64,000 bases of DNA, taken from assembly GCA_905147135.1 (NCBI GenBank), contig LR990041.1, forward strand, positions 186,001 to 250,000, written 5' to 3'. A program made the position numbers and the translations under genes. Within the stretch, counting starts at the first letter, position 1. Every line of letters begins with the position of its first letter. The stretch is from Blastobasis lacticolella (Eukaryota > Arthropoda > Insecta > Lepidoptera > Blastobasidae). The notes under the pieces are model-generated. The model was not told the origin of the DNA. It ran no database searches and was given only the letters and a program-made list of their open reading frames with translations. Shown here in pieces: positions 43,886-55,849 of this stretch.

Positions 43886-44640
43886 CAGCTCGGCCGTGTG
43901 TCTCAAAGAGTTCTTCTCGAAATTATGAGGGTTATGTACACTAACAGTTGACCTACAGGTCTCTAATAATACCTACCATACCTACCTACAGATCTCTTAA
44001 TTATACTAGACATACCTAGATAATATATCGAATGCGGTCCGGCTCTGCCTGGCATTGTCGAGCACGGTCCAGTCGTGGTTGGCGTGGGGTGGGTTTGCTG
44101 CGGCCATAAGGCGGTCAGCGTGTCACTGTGTATTTCCTTCCTACTTTCCTACCCCCTTCCTTTTTGATGATTGAAAGAGATATTTAATGTCCTAATCAAT
44201 AAAGACATTTTGAATTTCTATTAAGTTTTATGCGGAAATATTATTAGATTATTTATATCACTAGACCGCCATCTCATCTGATGAGATGCTGCTACTGCTT
44301 GGCTAGACTCAGCCTATTCACTCTGAATTTAAATCGTATGTTTGGACACATGTTAACAGCTTGCCTTCGCGTATTGCATGCAATATTCCCACCAGAGTTT
44401 CGTTCTCTCGATCACCCCTGATGCTGACCATTAGCTGGAGTTCTCAATCTTCGTTATCCATCGTTTTGCGGCGATCTTATGTTTAACTTCGTTCAGTGTT
44501 CCCATCGACCAATCTATAATAAGTGGTCGTCAGCAGGCAGTGACGCAACGCTGAAGTACGGAGTAGGTACCGCGAAAACTGTTCAGCTTGTATTATGATA
44601 GAAATTGATACTTTAGTTCGTGCCCCAGGCATATGTGGGA
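43886..44640. other. Gene-free stretch with a LINE tail and a small palindrome
   Basis: 44172-44217 repeats the LINE tail seen at 2390 ('gattgaaagagat...aataaag'). catctcat-ctg-atgagatg forms a palindrome at 44271-44289. Confidence 0.4.
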
Positions 44641-44852
44641 AATAGGTGCCTAAACCTGCCGGTAGCAGGATCTTTCCTGCTTCCAGGCCCCGAAGACGAG
44701 GTAAAAAGTGATGGATTGACAGTGCTAAATCGGAAGCGACAGCAAAGGGCTTACGACGCGAGAATGCCGAAGACCAGGCATAATGCAGAAAAATGAGTAG
44801 GAAAGAGGACCCTGGCCGAAGCCGGGATAAGCTAGGATGATGGTGAATTAAA
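44640..44852 (+). mobile_element. RTE-like LINE 3' fragment
   Basis: 'aaaagtgatggattgacagt', 'gggcttacgacgcgagaatg', 'aggaccctggccgaagccgg' and a gatgatggtga end match the other copies. A long antisense frame (44483-44932) is a shadow. Confidence 0.7.
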
Positions 44853-45587
44853 TTTGTTATCTTTCTGTTATCGACCTGTTCGCGACAAAAATCGTTTCTT
44901 ATCGTAATTAGCCCGCCTTCATTAATAAACACTACCTTAATTAAAACAAGTTTACAATTAATAGGTAACCATTGATTTATAAGGTAGAGATTTTATAGGT
45001 ACAGCAGAAGACTTCTAAATAACTTTGGGAAAAAATAGAGAAACTTTGAGAAGCCGCGAACTGCGCCAGTGCGCTTTTTCTAATGCAACGCCATTTATGC
45101 AATGCTAGCAGGGCCGGTGACAAATTGATTATTTCAACTATTTGTCCCCCGACGACACCCCGCGGTGACCCCGCGTTCACATGACTGGAGAGACTTGAAA
45201 AGGAGGGGTCTAGAGCTAGTAGAAAGACTGGGCACTAGAGAAGTGCGTGTGTGGACAAAATGCTAGCAAAACAGCGCGCTTCTCCCGTGAATAGGTCGGA
45301 TCGCTGTCCGTGACCAAAAGGTCGGTAGGATCATGCATTGGTAGTGGGTTGCACCGATTTTACTCAGTCGAGAAATGGGCGTGAGATTTTCAGGCTTCTG
45401 TTTCTATCTACTAAAAGAACCGATGAGGATACCTTAAAAATTTAAAGTGAAACATTACCGACAAAGCTAGTAATAAACAAGCAGCTACAGACTGTCCGAT
45501 AGAAAAATATCACTCACTGTCACCTACTTTGTACATAAGCGGTCACGCCTGTCGCGCATTAAGACATTTAGGTGTCATGTAACGAAA

Positions 45588-45675
45588 ATGCCGAACCGCA
45601 GGTGTGTTGCACTGTGAGGATGTTAACACACCTCATGTGTGTAATTACGCGAGCTACGAGTATATTTTTACCTCT
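45588..45675 (+). repeat. Interspersed repeat family Y fragment
   Basis: 'aatgccgaaccgcaggtgtg', 'cactgtgaggatgttaacac' and 'gtgtgtaattacgcgagcta' match the part of Y at 1830-1890. Confidence 0.5.
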
Positions 45676-47647
45676 AAACTGTAACTTCCCCTCCAGCCCT
45701 TTAGGTTTATATGGTCTATTATAACAAAATGTTTACTGTATCCAGTCGGACACGACAACATTTTTCTTTTGGAATTTTAGTTGGAAATATGTTTTCCAAC
45801 TGAAAAGGTACCGTTATGGTTTAATTGACTATACCTATCAGTAAACAAAAAAAACCTAGTAATTTTGCGATCTTGTCTCTATGATATTAAGGATTTATGC
45901 TATTGAGTCAAAGAGCGATTCAGGCTATTGGCGATGTAGTCTATTAGCGTTCCAGGATTTGGAAATACGCGTGTCATGCGTCTAGGTTTCCACCATTTGT
46001 TAAATACGCGTATGAGTCGCGATGCATTAAGTGAGCATGAAATAGGCGCTATAATGATTCACACACCACACAGCCATGCGTCGTATAGTTATCTGCAATC
46101 ATCTGATGTTTTTACAACAATGTGATACGACTATCCCGTGTTATTTTTAGGTAGTCTGAGATATAGACATAATCATATTAAGTTTTTTTGTGATTTAGTC
46201 TATAGGTATAAGACCGACCCATTTCCGCCCAAAAATCAGAAATCTCATTGGTCAAACTCGTTGGTGACCGCAGTAGAATGTAGAATGTGTGTTCTGGCAG
46301 ACCTTTAGTCTACGTTGAGCTTTAGGATACGTAGGCCTTTTTAGGATGGGTTCTTGTTCCGACAGCGTGGCCGGGGCTCTATTAGGATTATGTTAGGTTG
46401 GTTCGGTCGTCAGGCTTTATTTAGAAAACCAGCGTTCTAATATGTTAGGTAGGATGTAGGTATTGGCTCCTGTGTCCGCATGCTGAGGTGTGATTGCACT
46501 TCGGCTAGGTATGTTTGTGGATTTTTCGGCAATACAAATATATATATCTCGAATAAGTGACCACATAAAAGTGATTTCTTTATATATTCTTCTCCCTGTG
46601 CTATAGTACGCAGGAGGACATTGCTGCAAAGATATCATCCTGATAGAAATATCTCCCTCGAAACTGAATTAAATTATGCTAAAAGTGTCGCAATGACGGA
46701 GATATAATCAAAAATGGAGGTAGATATCCGGGCGCGGCTCGGCGGCACCTGCGCGTGCGCCGATATCCGTCACAGATAAAGCAATTATCGCGAAATTTGA
46801 ATATCTGCTATTAATAAATTAATATAAAGTGATTCCCCAGTGGCGCAACGCGGTTAGCGGTTACGTCACGCCGCGGCTATTCGCTATGAGTAACCTCCTT
46901 ATCGTAGCATATCTATCTACCTATTGGAATATTTAAATTTGATTCTTTATAAGTTGATAAAATGTGTTTGGATAACATTATACACAATTTGCAGTTATAT
47001 TTGTAGAAATTTTATAAACGGTGTTATTTTATAAATTTTATAAAGTGTCGGCAAAATAACATCATTCCAAATACTATATGATGGCAGTTGTACTCCGCAA
47101 CGTATCCTTAGTATAACTAAAATCTTGCACCTAGATATTAAAAACAAATAAAAATAAAAAAATTACTGTGTAAAAAATACCTGACTTAAATCCATAGCGC
47201 CCATCATGACCGCACACACGTCACCTGCGTCCGCGCAGCCTCCGACTGACCGACACACGCGAAATTGTTCCACAACACTCTGATGTCCAGCCAATCCCGG
47301 TAAGCTTTCAGGCAGGCTTCGGTGGTGTTACAACTAATGTTAGTGACCGACAGGAAGAGGTTAGTATGCCATGCGATGGTGGACCCGCCGTTAGCCGCGA
47401 CACACTGCAGTCCGCGGTAACGCTCGCGCCGCGATAACTGATATCGAGAAAGTTATCGTAAGTAAATAACTTGAAAGACGCTACGAATGAGCACCGAGCC
47501 GGCCGACGCATTATTCCACAAACGGCGCACCCGTGACTCAGTGCGGTGAGCCACCTACGCTATGTTGTTGTTGTCATCTGTATCGAAATTAGAATATCTA
47601 TTGGTTGTTTATTCTATTTCGAAACCAACATATTAGAGTCAAAATAA
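45676..47647. other. Gene-free stretch with one GC-rich island
   Basis: 46690-46880 has a unique mixed island ('gatatccgggcgcggctcgg', 'gcgccgatatccgtcacaga') followed by AT-rich conserved-looking words. A hairpin agttggaaa/tttccaact lies at about 45780-45803. No coding signal was seen. Confidence 0.35.
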
Positions 47648-48055
47648 GCAGTTTTCCAATAGGTTTCTAAAGCACTCCTAACCACTCCCTAGATGGCGCC
47701 TCGACAATTTTGGTAATTGATAATCGCTTGAAATGGGTTCTTAGCAAAGAGGGTATAAACACGTTATATACGTTAGGTACGTTGTATTGGATAATATTGT
47801 ATATATCAATAGTTTTAAACCATTTTAGAGGTTGTAATAAATTATTACAACCAAAACAAACATCAATTTGACTGTGTCAATTCATTTCATGGACACTATT
47901 ATCAAGAATGGACACAATACAAATCACAGATATTATGAAAGGTTTGTTTTAAAATACATTTCGTTAAACCTTTTGGTAAAAAATTACCAAAATTGTAGGA
48001 GCGCCATCTATTGATGCTTTTTGAAATCAATTGACAATACCTACTGGAAAACTCC
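47648..48055. mobile_element. 0.4-kb MITE, copy 1
   Basis: The ends gcagttttccaataggt and acctactggaaaactcc are inverted with two or three mismatches. An inner inverted pair acaattttggtaatt / aattaccaaaattgt and gatggcgc / gcgccatc extend the palindromic design. It is a near match over its full length to 52294-52703. No ORF. Confidence 0.85.
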
Positions 48056-50387
48056 TCTATAGGATGAAGAAATTTGCATTTGACCTCAACTCACCTGATG
48101 GAAGCGACGATAAGGTCGAACTAATTCAACAAACGAGAATAACATTGACAAGGATGTTTGAGAGTCAATACTACTAGCTTCCGTGGGTTTAACCCGTATT
48201 ACCACACAAGATGACCCTAGACGGTGCAAAAGGAGTATAATAGCTCTTTAGGTGGTAGCTTTACCCTGCAGACTAAGCCGCACCACCAAACGGCTGCGCC
48301 GTGTTCCGGTCTGAAGTCTGGTGAAACCGGTCGTGGGCACCTTTGCTCCACCGTAGGCTGCATGCCCGATTTTCATTGGTCTAAGACAGTGGCCACTGAA
48401 AAGTACAAGTACAAGAGCGAGTGACTAATTTTATACGACAGCTTGTCCAGTACCATTTCTCTGTCGATATGGATGGGCAACGTCTAAAGAATACGTGCAA
48501 TTTTGCGCAAAATTACTTTATACTGAAGTCAAGTATCAAGTGTGTTGGGCTTTAGCTTCCTCCCTAAATGTAGAGATTCCCGATAGCGATTGACAATCAA
48601 TACTTTACAGACAGATATCATCAAAAGCATTTACAAGGTTTCATCAAGTTACGTACTTTTTCATGAGGAGAAATCTTCGAAAGATACAACGTCACCCGGG
48701 GGAGTGACGTGGTATGTGGTATTATCCGAAAAGGACCCTACCCACTAAAACCCCTCTGTGAAACCACAGACGCTTTTTGTCGTAATACTACAGGACCACA
48801 TAAATAGTTTGCGCTGTGGTGATAAAATTACGCAGGTGACGCAGGCCAACTAGAAGCTCTTCTTTGTCGAGGGCGTAACGATATTGAAAAAAACTGTATA
48901 TTCAAATCTTAGTAAAATGTATTTATAAATTTTTCATTGCATTGCTAAGTATTTTCATTTTCCTTCAGTAACAAGTCCTATTGTTTGAATAATTTAAAAA
49001 AGGCCGGCACCGCTTCCAAGAGCTAGGTGTGTCCAACTTTGAGAAATAGATCAATCGACGAATCCAACTCTGGTGTACGGCATTGGGGAAGCTTTTTTTT
49101 AATACCACTAAGGTGGTAAACAAGCTTGCGACCTGCCTGATGGTAAGCAGTCACCGCAGCTACGCCACATAATACAGCAGTATCTCAAGACGATGGCCTT
49201 TGACCAGTATATGTTGCCTGTGATTACCTACGGAACGGATACACGATCGTTGTGTGGGCCTTATATGTGAAATGGAAAATCTCTAGTTATTAAATAAAGG
49301 ATTACAGTGTGTACATTAACACTAGACCTTAATTCTGTACTTGCACTGGTACTTAATATTATAAATTGTATTGGGATTATTTTATTTGACAATTTTTGTA
49401 TTGAAATCGTAGGTATACGCTTTGTATACCTAAAATCTTGTTTGACATTCATTAATTTATTTCATATTTTTATAAGTTCGAATAAGCACTTTTTATAATT
49501 TAAATTAGTTACTTGAATTTTTACCTATTGATTTGTTTTTGTTTTTACGTATTTTGGAAATGATTATTCAATGACATTATTATTACTTTTAATGACGATA
49601 TCATTGTGACTTTCTTATATTATGAATAGTATTATATTATAATGTAAATATCAATGCTAATAAAGTAATCTAAACTAATCTAATCTACAAGACAGCTCAC
49701 TGTCACTCAAAGGGCAATGTTCGGAGTCTCATTGCGTCCTTACACGCGACCACCATTAATATTAAAATAGGTACTAGGTATTAAATATAAAATATATTAT
49801 AAAACTAAGTATGAGCTGTCGAGGTTTCCGTAAATAAATAAATTAATTACCATTTTGTCGTAAAATAGATTGTAAACTAATAAAATTTGGAATATTTAGA
49901 CCACAATAACTATTGAGACATATAGATACACTCTTTATTCGTCACACAGGTACGACCTAACCCTAATCTTCCTTATGAACCACTATATATTAGAAGAGAT
50001 AGTTTTCACAGCATAATTCGGAAAAAAACTACGCCAATTCCAAGAAGTCACACGCTAAACAGAGAAGCCCACCTATTTTCTTGCTCTGGCTAATTGAGCC
50101 TATTTATCATCTTCGTCAGCATCAGCCTAACATTGTCCCACTTTCGAAGAACAAGCCTTCGTATCACTACTAAATCTTGGTAGGATGAAGGTAGGTCCTT
50201 ACCCACCACAATGCAACAAAAAGGCCAACACAGTCGGTCGGTCTTCCACATGTTGCATTTCGGAGTGTGAGAACTAGTTGCACGACCTTATTCCACCGGC
50301 CCCTTCCCGCCTTCGGGAAACGCGACCCTGACGAACGCTTCATCCTTATGTCGTGAATCTTAACCTAACAGATAGTCAGATGTAATG
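48056..50387. other. Gene-free stretch with small structures
   Basis: A perfect 7-bp hairpin acgtcac/gtgacgt flanks 'ccggggga' near 48690. 49085-49165 is a family W fragment ('taccactaaggtggtaaaca', 'ctgatggtaagcagtcaccg'). 49500-49690 looks like a LINE 3' tail ending in tandem 'aatctaaact'. The 66-codon frame at 48224 is not recognised. Confidence 0.4.
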
Positions 50388-50547
50388 CGTATGGCTAAGG
50401 AATGGAACAGCTACGAGTGTGTTCCCGATCATTATTATCTGAACACCTTTAAGGTTAGAGTGATTAGGCCGTTCCTAGACAGGCATGCTCCATCTTCGGC
50501 CGCATCCTCTCTTTCTACCAGGTGAGATGGCGGTCAAATGCCTGGCT
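50388..50547 (+). pseudogene. LINE (jockey/CR1-like) ORF2 C-terminus
   Basis: The frame from 50388 reads 'RMAKEWNSYECVPDHYYLN', 'TFKVRVIRPFLDRHAPSSAA' and 'SSLSTR', then a stop at 50526-50528. This is the last ~46 residues of a non-LTR ORF2 (W-N ... Y-x-L-x-x-F-K-x-R-V). The stop just upstream and the lack of RT show truncation. Other copies are at 1494, 6818 and 55555. Confidence 0.8.
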
Positions 50548-50929
50548 AATAGTTAGAAAAAAATATCGAAGACATAAATGCAAATCCCAACAGGTAAAGC
50601 GCAAACAATCGTTCGATATACAAACGATATGTACATCGCACAGGCATCGGCCGATAACCGATACGGCGCGATGTTTGCACATCATTACAATCGTGGCCAC
50701 ACCGCCCCTTGTTCCAAACCATTAATATTATAAACCAATGCTCGATGCGTCTGTCTGTGGCATTTCACGGCTGGAGTGCGACCCCGATTTTGATTTCAGC
50801 TTGGACTGAGGCAGCATTTTTTATGAACTATCCCGCAGTGAGTTATTAAAGGCCTTACTACTTTTCCTTGAGAATCACCATAACCCGGATATTTGCCACA
50901 AGACTGTAAAATTTTATTCAAATCCAATC
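50548..50929. other. Gene-free stretch, nothing recognised
   Basis: Antiparallel frames of about 60 codons overlap here (50515-50725), continuing from the LINE fragment. No domain. Confidence 0.35.
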
Positions 50930-51180
50930 AGTAGTATCTATAAGAGTAACAAACAGCTATCCAAATATCCTCACAAACTTTCGTATTTATAATATTCTTT
51001 TAAAGTTTTATATGACTGATAAAATTTGCTCGTTTCTATAGATCTACCACTACCTTTCGCCCGCGACTATTTTCAGCTTAAAATTCGGTTTATTCGTTCC
51101 GGACCCGTTCCTGCGGGTACCTCAGGATAAACATAGATCCTTACAAACTTTCACATATATAGTATTAGTAGGATTGTTTT
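50930..51180 (+). mobile_element. Two degraded LINE/SINE 3' ends
   Basis: 'acaaactttcgtatttataa' (about 50974) and 'cttacaaactttcacatata' followed by 'tagtattagtaggatt' (about 51142) match the common lepidopteran 3' end aaactttcgcatttataatattagtaggat. The second is preceded by a decayed 'cgcccgcgactattttcag' stretch. Confidence 0.55.
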
Positions 51181-51835
51181 TGTTTTTTCTTTTTATTATT
51201 TTGATTAGTTAGATTAGGATAGTTACTATTATTTGTAGAAAAAAGGTTTTATATAGCTGATATTATTACTTGTTTTTATAGAATTATCTGCGGACTAGCC
51301 ACGAGCAAAACTTGTACACAGCAATAAATTTAGTACCCTACTTGTAAATGGTTACATTATTTGTTTGTTCTTTGATATGCATTTACCTGTGTTTGTACAG
51401 TATTGGAATTATAATTAGAAATGTAAGTATCCTTGTCAACGTTCCAAGTATACTATCTTTCAGTTGACATAGTGTGTCCTTTGTAATATATGAGAGCCAC
51501 TCGTATGTTGATGATGATGACTATGATGACGAAGAAGCAGATATATTTACGAAGTTTGCAACATTCATCTTTAATAATCAAGATGAAAATTGTACCCTCC
51601 TTGCTTGATAATTTTAAAATGGTTATCTATGTAGCTACAGCAATTTTATCTTGCGGAACAATAAAATAAATAAATAAATTCAAGTTTACGTAAATACAAA
51701 TTTTATTCAATTAAACCTATCGTAACCTGTATAACTTATATACTTACTTATGTCACTTGTATACTGTATTTTCTCAGTTGCATGTTCAATCATATTCGTA
51801 TAATACATACAATAATAACAGCATGTAAATGAGAG
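51181..51835. other. Gene-free stretch with a LINE tail
   Basis: 51640-51680 ends 'aacaataaaataaataaata', a probable LINE 3' tail. Nothing else was seen. Confidence 0.35.
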
Positions 51836-52186
51836 CGTCGGCGGCCGAGCGGTTAGAATATCCGACTCGTAAGCCAGAGGTCCCGGGTTCGACTCCCGCT
51901 CCGGCCATGTACCAATGACTGTTTTCTAAGTTATGTACATTAGTTCAACTAATCGATGCTCTTACGGTGAGGGAAAACATCGTGATGAAACCTGCACATT
52001 CAGGCGACTGGATGGTGTAACCATGATCCAATCTGGTCAGGTTCCCCTGGTAGCAGAGTCATGGAGGTCAGACGGCAGTCGCTCCACTGTAATTACCTGA
52101 CCTGCCAAATCCTGGATCATGGTCAAGGCGGACCCCGGGCCCTCGTGCGCTAGAGCACAACCGGAACATTAACGCCAAGATGATGA
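51836..52186 (+). mobile_element. SINE family A, full-length reference copy
   Basis: The tRNA-derived head 51838-51910 has box A-like ggcggccgagcggttag, an anticodon region 'cgactcgtaag' (reads CGT, Thr-like, though the stem no longer pairs well) and box B-like gggttcgactcc. The linker 'ttatgtacattagttcaact' and body follow ('cttacggtgagggaaaacat', 'cctgcacattcaggcgactg', 'gatccaatctggtcaggttc', 'aaggcggaccccgggccctc'), with the tail 'aacgccaagatgatgatga'. A Pol III promoter is present. It has no ORF. Confidence 0.95.
51838..51910 (+). ncRNA. tRNA-like SINE head (internal Pol III promoter)
   Basis: About 73 nt with recognisable A and B boxes at tRNA-like spacing. The acceptor and anticodon stems are imperfect and it runs straight into the SINE body, so it is not a functional tRNA gene. 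Confidence 0.75.
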
Positions 52187-52293
52187 TGAATAACTCTAGG
52201 TTCGTTTGGTGTAAACCCATCAGCTTTCTAACCAGTTTTGGTGTGATTAACCCTTATGTAGCAGTATCCAGCAATGAGCTGCATTTGGAATGA

Positions 52294-52703
52294 GCAGTTT
52301 TCCAATAGGTATCTAAAGCATTCCTAACCACTCCCTAGATGGCTTCCCGACAATTTTGGTAATTGATAATCGCTTGAAATAGGTTCTTAGCAGAGAGGAT
52401 ATAAACACTGGGTACGTTGTATTGGATAATATTGTATTTATCAATAGTTTTTAACCATTTTAGAGGTTGTAACAAATTATTATTACAAACAAATCAAACA
52501 TCAATTTGACTGAGTCAATTCGTTCCATAGACACTAGGATCAAGAATGGACGCAAACATGGACTTACCGACGCAATACAAATATGAAAGGTTTGTCTTAA
52601 AATACATTTCGTTGAACCTTTTGGTAAAAAATTACCAAAATTGTAGGAGCGCCATCTATTGATGCTTTTTGAAACCAATTGACAATACCTACTGGAAAAC
52701 TCC
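52294..52703. mobile_element. 0.4-kb MITE, copy 2
   Basis: Same ends and interior as 47648-48055, including 'aaaccttttggtaaaaaatt'-type sequence and 'gcgccatctattgatgcttt'. It differs by a short 'aacatggacttaccgacgc' insertion. The antisense frame at 52460-52831 is a by-product. Confidence 0.85.
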
Positions 52704-53269
52704 TCATTGCGCTGGTTAGGAAAATAATGAAATTTAGGATGTGGCTTATCGAAAACAAACACGTAGGGTGTTAAACAAACGACGTCTAAAATGATAAAAA
52801 ATAAACTTTTTTTTACACAAGTTCCAGGCAAATATTGCCTGATGATGATTCATTCGAAACCGGTCACAATTTAATATTTAGTTTATTTTAATTACAGTGA
52901 AGCTTGTGTAAAAAAGTGTTTTAATTCTATCATACCGTTGTAAGATGTTCGAAGTTCCATCAAGATTGCACTATACAAACCATTAACATAAATCTCAAAT
53001 AGTTTGAGCTATTTATAGGTAATTACACTAGGGAACACTCCAAGTTATTAAATGGTGAAATGAGCAAGCAACCCACCCCTGAAGAGGTAATTCTCAGCAA
53101 TAGTCGTCCACAAGCGCCGCCGCGGGCCGCAGCCGCCTCCTGAAACACAGGGAAGAAAAACCATCAACGCAAAGCTTCTTACACATTAGACTGTATACTG
53201 TTAGCTTGGGCGTACAGTCAGCTGCAGAGTAAATGAACGCCCCATGCATACATTGAATGTATGGGAGGG
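52704..53269. other. Gene-free stretch, nothing recognised
   Basis: 'agtgaagcttgtgtaaaaaa' near 52897 loosely resembles 'agtggaacttgcgtaaaaag' at 38167, perhaps a remote repeat. There is also a small GC patch at 53115-53145. Confidence 0.35.
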
Positions 53270-53523
53270 GTCAGTTTTCTCCACAGCTGTCTCCGCCTCA
53301 TAACTCGGTTTTCAGGATCCTCGCGTCGTAAGCAATTGGCTCTCACCTCCGACTCAGAGATGATCCTTATCTCTATTTTTAACTTCCTCTACTTTGATTC
53401 TACAATCAAAGTCAAGAAACAAACAAGAAATCTCTGTCTCGGATGCGAGAGCCAAATGCTTACGACGTGAGGATCCTGAAAACCGAGTTATGAGGCGGAG
53501 ACAAAAGTAAGGAAGCTGACCGG
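53270..53523. repeat. Inverted pair of RTE-like LINE 3' fragments
   Basis: The left arm from about 53270 to 53359 and the right arm from about 53434 to 53523 are inverted copies of the same LINE 3' segment ('ctccgcctcataactcggtt', 'ttcaggatcctc.cgtcgtaa'). They are nearly identical over about 70 bp and looser at the ends, with a spacer of roughly 75 bp. The right arm continues into a (GATGAT)-like tail at 53535-53550. This would make a strong hairpin RNA. Confidence 0.85.
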
Positions 53524-53909
53524 TAGAAGCCGTTACGATGATCATGATGACTTTGGTGCTACATTCTCGCAATAGCAGCTCAGCGGTAGTTTTAGTTGTA
53601 GCAGAATATCAAAAAACGGGTAAAACTGCCATTGAGCTGCGATGACGATAACATAGCAATTCAAAACAGTCATTAGTAACAGTAGTAGAATACCAAACAC
53701 GTGTCAACCTGCCATTGAGCTGCGATTCAATCGAGCTAATAGTAAATAAGCGGACTTGAGGCCCTTATCAATATGGGTTTGAAACGAAGGTATCTCTTAT
53801 ATAAAGATTTAAAAAATAACAATTATAAGAATTAAATAGTATTTTGGTCTATGACGGACAGGCTCTTTAAATAAACGACTTTGAGAATAATCGACTTAAA
53901 TTCATCATT

Positions 53910-55029
53910 AAAGTAATTTCATTCTTTCTGTTACCGTGTCAATGTTAAATAGATTAAGTATAAAAATTTGTTTATTTTTATTTATTTAACATTTTATTGC
54001 ACACAGTAAAATACATAGAGAAACATCATACATATAGACGACACAACAGGCACTACTTATTTCTAAAAGAAATAAGTTGAGTTGTTTGTTTATCATTATT
54101 AGTAATTGAACTGGGTCCTTTTCCATCACTCAGAATAAATAATGAAATAATAAACCAAGTTAAAGAGGAGAGGTACCTGGGTCTCATATTGGATCACCAA
54201 TTAACATGGAAGCCGCATATTGCTAGATTGAGGTCAAAACTGGTGACCTTAACGGGAGCGCTCCGCGGCATTGCACACTGTCTCCCGCAGCGCGTGCGAC
54301 GGTTGATATACAACTCTTTTGTTAAATCGCACATCGATTATCTAATAGAAATATGGGGTAGTGCGGCAAAATCTAATTTACAACCACTGCAGAGAATGCA
54401 AAATAAGGTAATTAAAGCACTTTTTGGGTTTAGATTCAGAACTCCAACAAATCAAATCTTTTCCGAAACTAAACTGATGAATATTCGTCAAACCTATAAG
54501 TATTACGTTTGTTTATTAGTCAGAAAGATCCTTCAAAAAGATATTCAGTCCACAATTACATTCACAAAAAGGATACAAATCAGTAATCGATTAACAAGGC
54601 AAGCTGATCATCTATGTTTACCTACGCCCCGAACTAACTACGGTAAAACGAATTTTTTGTACGAAGGAGCACAGATGTACAACGGTTTGCCAAACGATAT
54701 TAAACAAGCAAAATCCTATAATAAATTCAAAACCCTGTTGACATTCCACATCCTAAAAGATTGACACTAATTGTTACCTACCTACTATTATCTAAAATTA
54801 CTGTTAACACATGCTTACCTACTTATCATTGTTCCATGACTATTTAAATTGTTTACTAAGTATAATGGGGTACAGTGTTTTGTCTCGCTTCTATTCTACC
54901 CACATTTTATTAAGCTTATATTGCTGTCCTCGGACTGTTAGTACTAACGAATCACTAGTATTTTCTCGTAAGTGAATTGTAAAATTCTTAGAGAAATAAA
55001 GATTTTCTAACCTAAAAAGTAATTTCATT
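53910..55029 (+). mobile_element. 5'-truncated LINE with target duplication
   Basis: A 14-bp direct repeat aaagtaatttcatt at 53910-53923 and 55016-55029 brackets about 1.1 kb. That holds the C-terminal LINE ORF (54081-54764), a 3' UTR of about 240 bp and an end 'gagaaataaagattttctaa'. A separate antisense LINE tail (53965-54070, on the minus strand 'gtgcaataaaatgttaaata') lies between the left repeat and the ORF. It could be a nested insertion or part of a 5' rearrangement. Confidence 0.75.
54081..54764 (+). pseudogene. Non-LTR retrotransposon ORF2, C-terminal 227 codons
   Basis: The frame is open from just after a stop (54078-54080) to a stop at 54762-54764. It starts inside the RT: 'YLGLILDHQLTWKPHI' (from 54174) is the conserved palm-to-thumb motif of CR1/jockey-type RTs. 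It continues 'SFVKSHIDYLIEIWG', 'LQPLQRMQNKVIKALFG' and the C-terminal 'NGLPNDIKQAKSYNKFK'. The endonuclease and catalytic palm residues are missing through 5' truncation. There are no internal stops in this part, so the insertion is fairly young. The thumb-to-C-terminal pattern fits CR1/L2/Daphne-like clades better than RTE. Confidence 0.85.
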
Positions 55030-55494
55030 GAATTATGAATTCATTCCTCGTTCAGAATCAGAACTGAATTAGCAAGCGCCATTTCTCAACAGTGTCAGGT
55101 CTGGCCGGCGTCGCCTCCCATTGTTCCATTAGGCCTTCCTATCGTCCAAGAATACTAGTAATTGCGCTTAATTTGTCTCGATTGCCTGCTTTACTTCTAA
55201 AAGGCTGGTAAGTGGTGGCACTCAGGGTGACGACTGTTGGCATGGCGGCGATGGCAGCCGTGGGAAACGGAGGTCATGACGGGAGCCGGCACGCCTCTGC
55301 ACTGCCTTCCTATCATTGTATACATTCTAAATTGCATCCTCTTTACCGTGGCATGGTAGGACTGGTTGTCTCGTGTAGCATTCGACAGCCAATCGCTATC
55401 TCGGCGTTGATGAGGTCTAATTGCGGAGTCAAGTTGTAAGGTTGAAAGATGTCCTCGCGCTTTGAAAATGTTATAAAAATGTAATTAAATGAAT
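55030..55494. other. Gene-free stretch, nothing recognised
   Basis: The 75-codon frame at 55212 is in moderately GC-rich sequence without a domain. Confidence 0.35.
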
Positions 55495-55630
55495 TTATAG
55501 ATAATGTAATGAAAGTGGTAGCTGTCGCCCATGATATCTGTGATCATACGTAGGTTGACAGGCATGCTCCATCTTCTCCAGCAGGTGAGATGGCGGTCAA
55601 ATGTCTGGCTAGTTGCTATTATAATAACAA
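55495..55630 (+). mobile_element. Family Y piece followed by LINE C-terminal fragment
   Basis: 'gaaagtggtagctgtcgccc' is family Y. From 55553, 'ttgacaggcatgctccatct' and 'caggtgagatggcggtcaaa' match the end of the LINE C-terminus at 50480-50545. Confidence 0.6.
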
Positions 55631-55849
55631 AAAAAATGATTCATATACAAATACAAACAGATTCTACTCATTTCTGTATTACCTACATCGCATTAGTTGA
55701 AACATGTCTATGTTGTGCATTGACATAACAAATATCTATGTACAAATAAAAATCTTTGATGTTGTGTAGCTATAGGTACCCATAATGGTTTACAAAGTGT
55801 CCTACTATCCGACATCGTTCCAAAGGCTTAAACGGAGGAATACAAGTAA

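Noticed and set aside
44483..44932. 149-codon minus-strand frame
   Set aside because: It is antisense to an RTE-like LINE 3' fragment that reads on the plus strand.
46834..46890. tRNA-like string 'gtggcgcaacgcggttagcgg'
   Set aside because: Resembles a box A, but no box B or cloverleaf follows at the right distance.
51838..51910. Functional tRNA gene
   Set aside because: The anticodon and acceptor stems do not pair well and it is fused to a SINE body, so it is the SINE head.
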